NCBI GenBank assembly: GCA_937928595.1
Contig: CALGJV010000004.1
Span: 1-64,000, forward strand
Length of the DNA stretch: 64,000 bases
Direction: 5' to 3'
From: an uncultured Phycisphaerae bacterium
GTDB taxonomy: Bacteria; Planctomycetota; Phycisphaerae; UBA1845; Fen-1342
Of the stretch, positions 56,412 to 64,000 are shown piece after piece (the first letter of the stretch is position 1; every line of letters starts with the position of its first letter). The notes beneath the pieces are model-generated. The model worked only from the letters and a program-made list of their open reading frames with translations. It was not told the DNA's origin and searched no databases. The position numbers and the translations under genes are program-made.

Positions 56412-58549
56412 AGGCGCCGCAGCGGGTCCGCATCGGCATCGACGTCGGCGGCACGTTCACCCATGCCGTCGCGATCGACGCGGACACGCTGGCGCTGGTC
56501 GGCAAGGTGAAGGTCCCCACCACGCACCAGGCCGATGAGGGCGTCGCGCGGGGCGTCGTCGAGAGCCTGCTGCGGCTGCTGGACCGGTGCGGACTGGCTC
56601 CCGGGCAGGTCGTGTTCATTGCGCACTCGACGACGCAGGCGACGAACGCCCTGCTGGAGGGGGACGTCGCCCCCGTCGGCATCGTGGGGCTGGGGCGCGG
56701 CGGCGGGGCCTGGCTGGCCCGGCGTCAGACCGCGCTGGCGCCGATCCGTCTGGCGCCCGGCCGCACGCTGGCGATCCACCACCGCTTTCTGCGGTCGGAG
56801 CGGGCGACGCCGGAGGCGATCGACGCCGCGCTCGCGCAGCTTTGCGAGGCGGGGGCCCAGGTCATCGTGGCGGCCGAGGCGTTCAGCGTCGACGACCCCA
56901 CGCTGGAGCGGCTCGTGTGCGAGCGGGCGGCCCTGCGCGGCGTGCCCGCGACCGGCACGCACCAGGTCAGCCGGCTGCACGGGCTGGGCGTCCGCACGCG
57001 CACCGCGGTCATCAACGCCTGCATGCTGCCGCGCATGCTGAGCACGGCGAACCTGACCGAGCAGGCCGTGCGCCAGGCGGGCATCACTGCTCCGCTCATG
57101 ATCATGCGCAGCGACGGCGGCGTCATGGACATCGCCGAGATGCGCCGCCGGCCGATCCTGACGATGCTGTCGGGCCCCGCCGCCGGCGTGGCGGCCGCGC
57201 TGCTGTACGCCCGCGTCTCCGACGGCCTGTTCCTCGAGGTCGGCGGCACGAGCACGGACATCAGCATCATCCGAAACGGGCGCTGTCCGGTGCGCAGCGC
57301 CGAGGTCGGCGGCCAGAAGCTGCACGTCAGCACGCTCGACGTGCGGACCGTCGGCGTCGCCGGGGGCTCGCTCGTCTACCTGCGCGGCGGCCGGGTGGCG
57401 CAGGTGGGGCCGCGCAGCAGCCACATCGCCGGGCTGCCGTACCTGAGCTTCACGGAGCACGGGCCGGCGGACCTGCGGGGCGCGACGCACGCGCTGGAGA
57501 GCGACGAATTCCTGGTCGTCGCCGCCGGCAGCGCGCGGCTGGCCGTCACGACGACGTGCGCGGCCAACCGCCTGGGGCTGGTACCGGCGGGCGATCCGGC
57601 GGAGGGCCGCGCCGACGTCATCGCGGCGGGGCTGGACGCGGCCGCGGCGGTCTGCGGGGAGAAGGACGGGGCGGCGCTGGCGGAGACGATCCTGCGGACG
57701 GCGGCGCCGCGGGTCGGCGCGCTGGTCGCGGGGCTGATCCGCGATTACAAGCTCGACCGGGGCGTGCTGCGGCTGATCGGCGGGGGCGGCGGGGCGGCCG
57801 CGATCGTGCCGTACGTGGCCCGGGTGCTGGGGCTGCCGCACGAGGCGGTGGAGAACGCGGACGTGATCAGCGCAATCGGCGTGGCGCTGGCGCTGGTGCG
57901 CGACACGGTCGAGCGGACGGTGATTACGCCGAGCGAGGAGGACATCCGGCGCATCCGCACCGAAGCGCTGGAGCGCGTGCTCCGCATGGGCGCCGCGCCG
58001 GACACGGTCAACGTGATCGTCGAGGTGGACGGCCGGCGCAACCTGCTGCGCGCGACGGCGGAGGGCGCGACCGAGATCCGCACGCCGGAGCGGCGCGGCC
58101 GGGAGCTGAGCGAGGCCGAGCGGGCGGAGCTGGTCGCGGCGAGTTGCGGGCGCACGGCGGCACCGCCGGAGTGCCGCGCGCGGGCCGCGGGCTTCGAGCT
58201 GTGGACGGCTCCGCGCGTGGTGCGGCGGCTGGGCGGACTGGTGCGCGAGTCGCGGCAGGCGGTGCGCGTCCTGGACCGGGCGGGCACGATCCGCTGGGCG
58301 TCGAACCGCGCGGACTGGCGGGCGAGCACCGCGGCCGCGGCCGAGGCGGACCTGGCGGCGCTGGCGGAGCAGCACACGCGCTACAGCGACGCGGGGGCGA
58401 CGATTCCGCGCTGTTTCGTGCTGCTCGAGAGCCGGATCATCGACCTGTCGGGCCTGGCGGAGATGAAGCAGGTGCGGGAGGTCCTGCGGATCGAGCTCCA
58501 GCGGGCGGGCGGGAGCGCGGAATGCCTGCTGCTGGCGGACCGGGGGTAG
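56408..58549 (+). CDS. HyuA-type hydantoinase / 5-oxoprolinase subunit
   Basis: This 713-residue protein begins RIGIDVGGTFTHAVAID, the ASKHA-type ATP-binding phosphate-1 loop of HyuA/oxoprolinase. AHSTTQATNALLEGD, MRSDGGVMD, LSGPAAGVAAALLYA and VGGTSTDISII follow, with a C-terminal LIGGGGGAAAIVPYV. It would hydrolyse a cyclic amide (hydantoin, oxoproline or a ketone carboxylation substrate) with ATP. The HyuB subunit is absent here, and the last ~130 residues may substitute or be a fused region. The start is a GTG whose GTGA overlaps the transporter stop. Confidence 0.85.
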   Translation: MKAPQRVRIGIDVGGTFTHAVAIDADTLALVGKVKVPTTHQADEGVARGVVESLLRLLDRCGLAPGQVVFIAHSTTQATNALLEGDVAPVGIVGLGRGGGAWLARRQTALAPIRLAPGRTLAIHHRFLRSERATPEAIDAALAQLCEAGAQVIVAAEAFSVDDPTLERLVCERAALRGVPATGTHQVSRLHGLGVRTRTAVINACMLPRMLSTANLTEQAVRQAGITAPLMIMRSDGGVMDIAEMRRRPILTMLSGPAAGVAAALLYARVSDGLFLEVGGTSTDISIIRNGRCPVRSAEVGGQKLHVSTLDVRTVGVAGGSLVYLRGGRVAQVGPRSSHIAGLPYLSFTEHGPADLRGATHALESDEFLVVAAGSARLAVTTTCAANRLGLVPAGDPAEGRADVIAAGLDAAAAVCGEKDGAALAETILRTAAPRVGALVAGLIRDYKLDRGVLRLIGGGGGAAAIVPYVARVLGLPHEAVENADVISAIGVALALVRDTVERTVITPSEEDIRRIRTEALERVLRMGAAPDTVNVIVEVDGRRNLLRATAEGATEIRTPERRGRELSEAERAELVAASCGRTAAPPECRARAAGFELWTAPRVVRRLGGLVRESRQAVRVLDRAGTIRWASNRADWRASTAAAAEADLAALAEQHTRYSDAGATIPRCFVLLESRIIDLSGLAEMKQVREVLRIELQRAGGSAECLLLADRG

Positions 58550-58561
58550 ACGGCCGGCGGC

Positions 58562-59692
58562 TCAGCGCGCCAGGCCGAGTTTGGCGCGCCATCCGTTGCG
58601 CGGTGCGGCCGCGTCGGGCGCGTCGCCGACGATCTTCTGCGCGATCGCCTGGATGGCGGCGCGGACCGGGTTGCGGTCGGCCAGCGGCCGCCCCGTGTCG
58701 AGCGCCTGGTGCACGGCGCGGAAGTCGCTCGGCACGACGCCGAAGGCCGGGCGGCCGAGCTCCTGCTCGACGGTCGCGACGGTCAGCAGGTGCAGGCTGC
58801 GCCGGTAGCGGTTGACGACGAACTCGAGCCGCTCGCGGGGGACGCCTTCGCGCTGGAGCGCGCCGAAGAGCCGCCGGGCGTTGCGCACGCTGGGGACGGT
58901 CAGTTGCACGACGAGGATCAGCTTGTCCGCGAGTTCGAGGGCGGCGCCGACGAGGGGCGTCAGTTGTCGTGGCAGGTCCAGCACGCTGACCGGGTAGAGC
59001 CCGCGCATCGCGTGCAGGACGGGCAGTACGAGGGCGGCGTCGATGGCGCGCGCGTCGTCGAGCTCCGGCGGCGGGGTCAGCAGGCGCACGCCGTTGGGCA
59101 GGGCCAGCGCGGCCCGCTCGATCAGCGCGGCGTCGATGACGCCCGCGCGGGCCACGTCGGCGAGGGTGAAGTTCGGCGCGCTGTCGAAGGCGCCGGCGAC
59201 GCCGCCGAACTCCAGGTCGAGGTCGACGAGGGCCACCGGCTGCTGCGTGGTCGCCGCGCACTCCACCGCGAGGTGGCACGCGAGGGTCGTGGTGCCCGCT
59301 CCGCCGATCGTCCCGAACAGCGCCACCGTCTGCCCGCCCGCGGTCGTCCCGGCGGGCGCGCTGGCGCGCTCCAGGGCCGTGCAGACGTCTTCCTGACTCA
59401 GCGGGCGCAGCGTCACCTCCGTGCAGCCGGCCCGCAGCGCGGTGAGCACGAGCGCGCCGTCGGAGCGGTCCGCGACGCCGACGATCCCCAGGGCCGGTTG
59501 CGTCTCGACAATCTGCGTGATCGTCGTCAGCGTGTGCGGATCGTTCAGGTTCAGGACGACGGCCGCCACGCCGCCCGCGGTCACCGCGGCCAGCAATTCC
59601 TGCGTGGTGCGGGTGCGCAGGGCGATTCGGAAGCCCGGCGCGAGGGTCGGCTCGAAATCGGGCAGATTGTGAACCAGGATCGGTCGCGACAC
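58562..59692 (-). CDS. CpaE/TadZ-like receiver-MinD ATPase
   Basis: This 376-residue protein has an N-terminal pseudo-receiver domain (LAAVTAGGVAAVVLNLNDP ... LGIVGVADRSDGALVLTAL) and a C-terminal ParA/MinD ATPase with a deviant Walker A (FGTIGGAGTTTLACHLA) that lacks the usual first lysine. CpaE/TadZ places Tad pilus machinery. VALVDLDLEFGGVA is the switch region, followed by SVLDLP. The GTG at 59692 has GGGAG six bases upstream; the longer in-frame ATG at 59764 lacks this. It could serve the Flp pilin encoded at 49109. It is divergent from a PilZ gene. Confidence 0.8.
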   Translation of the reverse strand: MSRPILVHNLPDFEPTLAPGFRIALRTRTTQELLAAVTAGGVAAVVLNLNDPHTLTTITQIVETQPALGIVGVADRSDGALVLTALRAGCTEVTLRPLSQEDVCTALERASAPAGTTAGGQTVALFGTIGGAGTTTLACHLAVECAATTQQPVALVDLDLEFGGVAGAFDSAPNFTLADVARAGVIDAALIERAALALPNGVRLLTPPPELDDARAIDAALVLPVLHAMRGLYPVSVLDLPRQLTPLVGAALELADKLILVVQLTVPSVRNARRLFGALQREGVPRERLEFVVNRYRRSLHLLTVATVEQELGRPAFGVVPSDFRAVHQALDTGRPLADRNPVRAAIQAIAQKIVGDAPDAAAPRNGWRAKLGLAR

Positions 59693-59890
59693 GGCGCGCT
59701 CCCGGGCGGGTACACGGTGGCCCGACCCGTAGCCACGCGGCGGCGGGGCGGCTGCCCTGCGCATCGGACGGATGAGGGTCGGGTTTCAGTTGGAACGCCA
59801 TGGGGCCGATAAAGCTCGGCGACCGCCACCCCGGGCCGCACGCTGAACCGCGAAGCCGATTCGGCCGATGCATCCGTTGTCGTCGGAACG

Positions 59891-60283
59891 ATGCTCGAAG
59901 GCGCTGTGCCGATGGTCAGACTCAACGCGCGCGCCGCCCAGCCGATGCGGCGCGACGACTGGCTCAAGCTGCTCGCGGGGCTCGTGGGGTCGGAGTTCGA
60001 GCCGCCCGTGCGGCGGCGGACCCGACGCTACCCCCTCAAGGTCGCCGGCTGCCGGCTGCTGCACCACAACAAGCACGGGCGTGCGACCGCGACGCGGGCC
60101 TGGCTCATGCAGGTGTCCGCCGGCGGCGTGATGATCCTGTGCGAAGCCGAAGTGCCGCGCGGCGCGCCGGTCCTCCTCGAGTGTCCGTTGCCGCGAGGCC
60201 CGATCGTGCTGACCGGCCAGGTCGTGCACTGCACGAGCACGGTCGGTGGCAACAAGATCGGCATCCAGCTCGCGCTCGACTGA
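59891..60283 (+). CDS. PilZ-domain c-di-GMP receptor-like protein
   Basis: This 130-residue soluble protein contains RRRTRRYPL (the RxxxR c-di-GMP motif) near residue 45 and MQVSAGGVMI, corresponding to the [D/N]xSxxG motif with Gln replacing the Asp/Asn. The beta-barrel strands that follow (VLLECPLPRGPIVLTGQV) are typical. It may sense c-di-GMP to control surface structures, which fits a neighbouring Tad-type ATPase. The altered motif could weaken binding. Confidence 0.75.
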   Translation: MLEGAVPMVRLNARAAQPMRRDDWLKLLAGLVGSEFEPPVRRRTRRYPLKVAGCRLLHHNKHGRATATRAWLMQVSAGGVMILCEAEVPRGAPVLLECPLPRGPIVLTGQVVHCTSTVGGNKIGIQLALD

Positions 60284-60373
60284 CCGCCGGCGCGGCGAAC
60301 GCGGCGCCCGCCCCCCGTGTCGGACGTTACGGGAAGACGCCGAGGCACGCGCGCCGGACTTGCGGGTCCGGCG

Positions 60374-61570
60374 TCACCGCTTTCCGGCAGGCTGCGCGCG
60401 GCGGGCCCGCAGCGCCGCCACCGCCGCGCCCAGCGCCGGGGCGGCCCGCAGCCGCGACGCGACCACCAGCCCCGGCCGCAATTCCTCGTTCTCCCCCAGG
60501 TAGGCCCGCGCCAGGGCCGGGTCCGGCCCGTCCGCCAGCAGCGCGGCCAGGTGTCGGTCCAGCCGCGCGGCGAACAGGGCGTGATACTGCGGGTCCGCGT
60601 ACAGCAGGCCGATCCGCTGCCCGATGATCACCCGCTCCAGCACCAGCCCGCGATACGGATGGTCGACCGCCAGCTTCGCATACGCCTCGCCGCGATGCGG
60701 CGCGGCCGCCCGGCCGCCGTAGATCGTCGCCAGCCGTTCGTGGATCAGCTCGGCCAGCACGAGGGCCGCCGTATCGAGCCACGTCGCCGCGGCCGGGTGC
60801 CCGTTGCGCGCGGCGACTTCCGGGAAACGCCGCGCGGCCGCCGCATCGTCCGCGGGGCCGCAGAGCCCGGCCCAGACGCGGTTCAGCGCGGCGGCGGATA
60901 CGAGCTTTTCGAAGGTCGCGCCGAGTGCGCTGGGAATCTGCCAGGCCTTCAGCAGCCACGCTTTGGTCTGGTCGAGAGGCACCAGCGCGCCTTTCAGCTT
61001 CAGCGCGTCGGCGATGCCCGTGCCGCCGCCCAGGTAGTAGGCGCTCGACACGTCGCGAAACAGTCCGTCCGCGGCGTACTCCTCGCCGAGGCCGCAGTAG
61101 TCCGCGTCGCTGCCGAGCGCCGCGATCGGCGATGCCAGCTCGAGCCCGGCCGCGGCCAGCCCGCGCTCGAGCTGCGCGAGATAGTCCGGGATGCGCGGGC
61201 CGTTGTTGATCACGTTGATCCCGCGCCCGTCGGGCGTCTTCAGCCCCGGCATCCCGACGCCGACGAGCACCCGGCGAGCGCCGGCCGCGCGCGCCACCTC
61301 GGCGACCGCTTCCACCGCGGCCGCGATCCACAATGCGCCCTGCTCCTGTTCCGCGGCCGGCAGTCGCAGCGGGCCCGCGTCGCGTTCCGCCAGTTGCTCG
61401 GGGACGGGGCGCGGGGCGAAGTCCGGGCGGCGCGGATACACGCGCGACGCGGTCTCCGGCCGCAGCGCCAAGCCCGTCAGCCGGTCGAAATCGGTGCACG
61501 CCACGGCGTGCGCCTTGACCTCGGTGGCCCCCCCGTCCACGCCGATCAGCAGGACATCATTCGGAGACAC
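60374..61570 (-). CDS. BadF/BadG/BcrA-type ASKHA kinase-like protein
   Basis: This 398-residue protein begins LLIGVDGGATEVKAHAV, the ATP-binding DxGGT-like loop, and has INVINNGPRIPDY, GSDADYCGLGE and YYLGGGTGIADALKLKG in line with N-acetylglucosamine-kinase/BcrAD-type ATPases. The length suits a sugar kinase (hexosamine or similar) better than a benzoyl-CoA reductase activator; no such reductase is here. The GTG at 61570 has AGGAG six bases upstream. The start overlaps the end of the upstream VKOR-DsbA gene by 14 bp. Confidence 0.75.
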   Translation of the reverse strand: MSPNDVLLIGVDGGATEVKAHAVACTDFDRLTGLALRPETASRVYPRRPDFAPRPVPEQLAERDAGPLRLPAAEQEQGALWIAAAVEAVAEVARAAGARRVLVGVGMPGLKTPDGRGINVINNGPRIPDYLAQLERGLAAAGLELASPIAALGSDADYCGLGEEYAADGLFRDVSSAYYLGGGTGIADALKLKGALVPLDQTKAWLLKAWQIPSALGATFEKLVSAAALNRVWAGLCGPADDAAAARRFPEVAARNGHPAAATWLDTAALVLAELIHERLATIYGGRAAAPHRGEAYAKLAVDHPYRGLVLERVIIGQRIGLLYADPQYHALFAARLDRHLAALLADGPDPALARAYLGENEELRPGLVVASRLRAAPALGAAVAALRARRAQPAGKR

Positions 61571-62966
61571 GGTCAACTCCTGCGGCCGGGCGCGCGCCGG
61601 TTCCGGCCGGCGCGGGTTCGTCGCCAATGGGCTCCCGGGATGCGAGCAGTGCGTTCCAGACGGCCGGCTCGCGCCAGCCGCGCACGCGGCGGCCGTCGAG
61701 GTACACCATCGGCGTGCCGGTGATCTGCAACCGCCGCGCGAGCAGGACGTCGGCCGCGATGCGCGCGGCGACGGCGTCCGATTCGAGCGCCGCCTCGAAC
61801 GCGGCGCGGTCGAGGCCGACCTCGCCCGCCCAGCGGACGACGAGCGCGCGCTGGTCGGCGGTCTGGCGGCTGGGCGGCTCGACCGGCAGGGCGCGCTGGC
61901 GCTCGTAGATGAGAGCCCGGAGGCGCGCCGCGGCCGCGGGTCCGCCCACGAGTCCCGCGGCTTCCACGGCCCGCGCGGCGCGGCAGGCGTAGAAGTGCCC
62001 GCCGATGCGAAAGCGCGGGTCCGAATTGCAGTCCGGGTCCTCCGGGTAGTGGCGGTACGCGACGCGGACGCGGCCGGCATGCTGCGCGAGCACGTTCGTC
62101 AGCACCCGGTGCAGCTCGGCGCAGGGGCCGCATTGCAAGTCGGAGAAGACGACGACGGTATGCGGCGCGGCGGGATCGCCCTCGTAGAGCAGGTCGTCGG
62201 ACAGGAGCAGCTCGTCGACCACCGGCTGTCGTCGCACGTCCCATGCGATGAATTCCGGGTCGCGCAGCACGCGTTCGTACTCCACCTGCTGGGTCCGCAC
62301 CACGCCCCCAAGGATCGCCAGGTACACGACCAGGAGCGTCAGCGCGCCGCCGAGAACGCCGGCCGTGGCCGTGCTGAGGGCCAGGCGCGGGGTCGGGTGC
62401 GGCGCCTCGGGCGTCCGCGGCGTGCGCCACGGCCAGGCCCCGGCGGTCAGCGCGAGCAGTCCGCCGTTGAGCGCGTGCACCGCGAGGCAGCCGCCGCACC
62501 AGCGGTGCAGCTCCTGATGCATGATGAGGATGTATCCGACCGACTGCCACGCTCCCGCGAGCACCAGCAGCAGGAGCGGCAGGTGCCACAACCGCCGGGA
62601 GCGCGACGGCGGCCCGACAAACAGGTACCACAGACCCACCATCAGGAAGTAGGCCAATCCCAGCGCCGAGACCGGCAACTTGAGCGCCCCGACCTCGCGA
62701 CCGAGCCGCACGTACGCCTGCGGCGACGTGAGCACGCTGCCGCAATCGCCCTCGGCCGTCAGCCCGCCCTTTCCGCCGCACAGCAGCTCGACCAGCGGGT
62801 TGTTGCGTTGCGGCGCGGCCGAGTACAGCAACAACTGGTACGAGAGCACCGCGCCCGCCGCGGCCAGCGCGACGCCGAGCCAGCGCACGACGGGCTTCGG
62901 TTGATGGAAGCTCGGCGGAGCGGGCCCCGCGGTTCCCGAAAAGCTTGATTCGGGCATTCCGGGCAT
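61557..62966 (-). CDS. VKOR-DsbA fusion thiol oxidase
   Basis: This 469-residue membrane protein joins a vitamin-K-epoxide-reductase-like domain to a thioredoxin-fold domain. The VKOR domain has four or five helices, loop cysteines Cys63 and Cys75 and the quinone-reducing CxxC Cys157-Cys160 in WCGGC. The DsbA-like domain has its active site Cys279-Cys282 (QCGPC) and cis-Pro in ITGTPMVYLDG. The fusion makes disulfides in exported proteins and passes electrons to quinone. The ATG at 62966 has GGAGG upstream. The overlap with the BadF-type gene suggests co-translation. Confidence 0.92.
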   Translation of the reverse strand: MPGMPESSFSGTAGPAPPSFHQPKPVVRWLGVALAAAGAVLSYQLLLYSAAPQRNNPLVELLCGGKGGLTAEGDCGSVLTSPQAYVRLGREVGALKLPVSALGLAYFLMVGLWYLFVGPPSRSRRLWHLPLLLLVLAGAWQSVGYILIMHQELHRWCGGCLAVHALNGGLLALTAGAWPWRTPRTPEAPHPTPRLALSTATAGVLGGALTLLVVYLAILGGVVRTQQVEYERVLRDPEFIAWDVRRQPVVDELLLSDDLLYEGDPAAPHTVVVFSDLQCGPCAELHRVLTNVLAQHAGRVRVAYRHYPEDPDCNSDPRFRIGGHFYACRAARAVEAAGLVGGPAAAARLRALIYERQRALPVEPPSRQTADQRALVVRWAGEVGLDRAAFEAALESDAVAARIAADVLLARRLQITGTPMVYLDGRRVRGWREPAVWNALLASREPIGDEPAPAGTGARPAAGVDRVSE

Positions 62967-63134
62967 CGTGTCCTCCCGCCGGCGCCGGGCGCCGGGCGCA
63001 ACAGCGGCGAGCAGTATAGGGCCGGGAGGCTTGCAGGGGCACCGGCGCGGCCCGCGCGCGGCGCGACGCCGGTCGCTGTTTCCGGACCTCGCCCGCCGGT
63101 GGAGAACCCCCCGCGGCCGGTCGATGCGAACCCT

Positions 63135-63656
63135 ATGCAGAGCGCACCGCACGAAGACTTCCCCGCGGCCGGAGCGCCCGTGGCACTGGCCGAGCGGTCG
63201 GTCACGGAGGCACCGCCGCCGCCCGACCGGCGCGCCGTCGGTTCGTCGGCGCCCCGCGCCGGCCGGCCCGCGCCGCCGGGGCGACGGGCATGGTTCGGGC
63301 GGGCGCTCACGCGTCCGCGCCGCGTGCTGCTGGCGCTGGCGGCGGTGTGGGTGGTCAGTACGTTCGACCTGTATTTCACGCTCCAGGAGCGGGCTGCGAC
63401 GCACTTCGTCGAGCTGAACCCGTTGGCGGGCGTGCTGCTGGACCAGCCGCCGCTGGCGGTCGCAACGTTCAAGTTCGCGCTCCTGGCGTTCGGCTCGGTG
63501 ATCCTGGTCACGCTGCGGCGGCACTCGGTCACCGAGCTGGCCGCCTGGTTCCTGCTGACGGTAAAGATCTACGTGGCGGTCCGGTGGTTCGCCTACTTTG
63601 ACAGTCTGGTGACGAGCAAGGTCGATCCGTTCATCACGTGGCCGCCGGGCGGCTGA
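63135..63656 (+). CDS. Small membrane protein of unknown function
   Basis: This is 173 residues from the ATG at 63135 (an in-frame GTG at 63099 is possible; neither has a clear ribosome binding site). A Pro/Arg-rich N-terminal segment of about 55 residues precedes a membrane domain with three hydrophobic stretches: VLLALAAVWVVSTFDLYFTL, AVATFKFALLAFGSVILV and LAAWFLLTVKIYVAVRWFAYF. The string TFDLYFTLQE...FVELNPLAG resembles small DUF5658-type proteins. It is convergent with rpoN. The function is unknown. Confidence 0.6.
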   Translation: MQSAPHEDFPAAGAPVALAERSVTEAPPPPDRRAVGSSAPRAGRPAPPGRRAWFGRALTRPRRVLLALAAVWVVSTFDLYFTLQERAATHFVELNPLAGVLLDQPPLAVATFKFALLAFGSVILVTLRRHSVTELAAWFLLTVKIYVAVRWFAYFDSLVTSKVDPFITWPPGG

Positions 63657-63672
63657 GGGGGAAGGGCCGGGG

Positions 63673-64000
63673 TCAGTACCGGACGCGCTGGCGGGCCGGG
63701 GGGATGCCGAGCTGGGCCCGGTACTTCGCGACGGTGCGGCGTTTGATGTCGATGCCCTCCGCGCGGAGCCGGGCCACGATCTCGTCGTCGTTGAGGGGGT
63801 TGTGCTTGTCCTCGCGGGCGATGATCTCCTGCACCTTGGCCTTGATGCTCGCCCAGCCGAGGGCGTCGCCGTCGTCGGTTTCGGCGCCGCCGGTGAAGAA
63901 ATAGCGCAGCGGGTAGATGCCGCGCGGCGTCTGCATGTACTTCTCGTCCACCGTGCGGCTGATTGTGGACGGGTCGCAGCCGAAGCGGGCCGCCAGGTCG
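63673..64000 (-). CDS. rpoN: RNA polymerase sigma-54 factor RpoN, C-terminal part
   Basis: Only the last ~109 residues are in the window; the 5' part runs off the right edge. The helix-turn-helix (LAARFGCDPSTISRT), the conserved KYMQTPRGIYPLRYFF and the RpoN box RRTVAKYRAQLG, which contacts the -24 promoter element, are all present. The stop leaves a short tail. The gene's presence implies enhancer-dependent promoters, but none of the promoters seen here has a clear -24/-12 signature. Confidence 0.95.
   Translation of the reverse strand, partial: DLAARFGCDPSTISRTVDEKYMQTPRGIYPLRYFFTGGAETDDGDALGWASIKAKVQEIIAREDKHNPLNDDEIVARLRAEGIDIKRRTVAKYRAQLGIPPARQRVRY

Noticed and set aside
1-64000. CRISPR arrays, prophage or integrative-element boundaries
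   Set aside because: No regularly spaced direct repeats, integrase or phage genes are seen. The only tRNA (Leu at 11020) shows no adjacent integrase or duplicated 3' end.

Overview
The window is very GC-rich and densely coded, and probably comes from a planctomycete, most likely a Phycisphaerae-like lineage. This is an inference from gene content. Supporting features are secreted proteins ending in paired EF-hand/dockerin-like repeats, several zinc-ribbon membrane proteins opening with a CPRC...CPECG motif, tandem DUF3857/transglutaminase proteins, a DUF1573 lipoprotein, a stand-alone UVR-motif protein and a sigma-54 gene. No rRNA or other taxonomic marker is present, so the assignment is not proven.

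Layout. 1-0.34 kb: the end of an IS21-like element that has cut the 5' part of a membrane glycosyltransferase-like gene. 0.47-5.1 kb: queF and a translationally coupled pair of DUF3857 proteins, the first with an intact transglutaminase triad and the second degenerate. 5.1-9.3 kb: a DUF89 phosphatase divergent from nrnA, then parB, a MEMO1-family gene and two near-perfect parS sites, forming a chromosome-segregation locus. 9.6-22.6 kb: housekeeping genes, namely a P-loop/deoxyribosyltransferase-like protein, tRNA-Leu(CAG), a GT28 glycolipid synthase, rocD, ribE-pdxA, a DUF1573 lipoprotein, a UVR protein divergent from rsmD, and an operon of two related lipoproteins with an orphan FecCD permease.

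22.6-45.4 kb: a carbohydrate-utilisation island. It holds two large secreted dockerin-type proteins at its edges, a beta-phosphoglucomutase-like HAD enzyme, a large HAD protein, a GH65 phosphorylase, a GH38 alpha-mannosidase divergent from a sodium/solute symporter, and two GH2 enzymes, one a clear beta-mannosidase. Two copies of a LacI-type palindrome (centre GAAACGTTTC) and a second palindrome in the GH38/symporter gap suggest local sugar-responsive control. The gene set fits uptake and breakdown of mannose-containing glycans plus phosphorolysis of a disaccharide.

45.6-64 kb: an NfnAB-type electron-bifurcating transhydrogenase, a thioesterase, a MazG-like protein, a Flp pilin, pyrH coupled to a tyrosine-phosphatase-like gene, two tandem GT87-like mannosyltransferase-type membrane proteins, a transporter coupled to a HyuA-like hydantoinase without HyuB, a CpaE/TadZ-like ATPase, a PilZ protein, a BadF/BcrA-type kinase overlapping a VKOR-DsbA fusion, a small membrane protein and the C-terminus of RpoN running off the right edge.

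Most genes have credible ribosome binding sites. Several start codons were set by these rather than by the longest frame. Most of the other long open frames are GC-driven shadows on the opposite strand.
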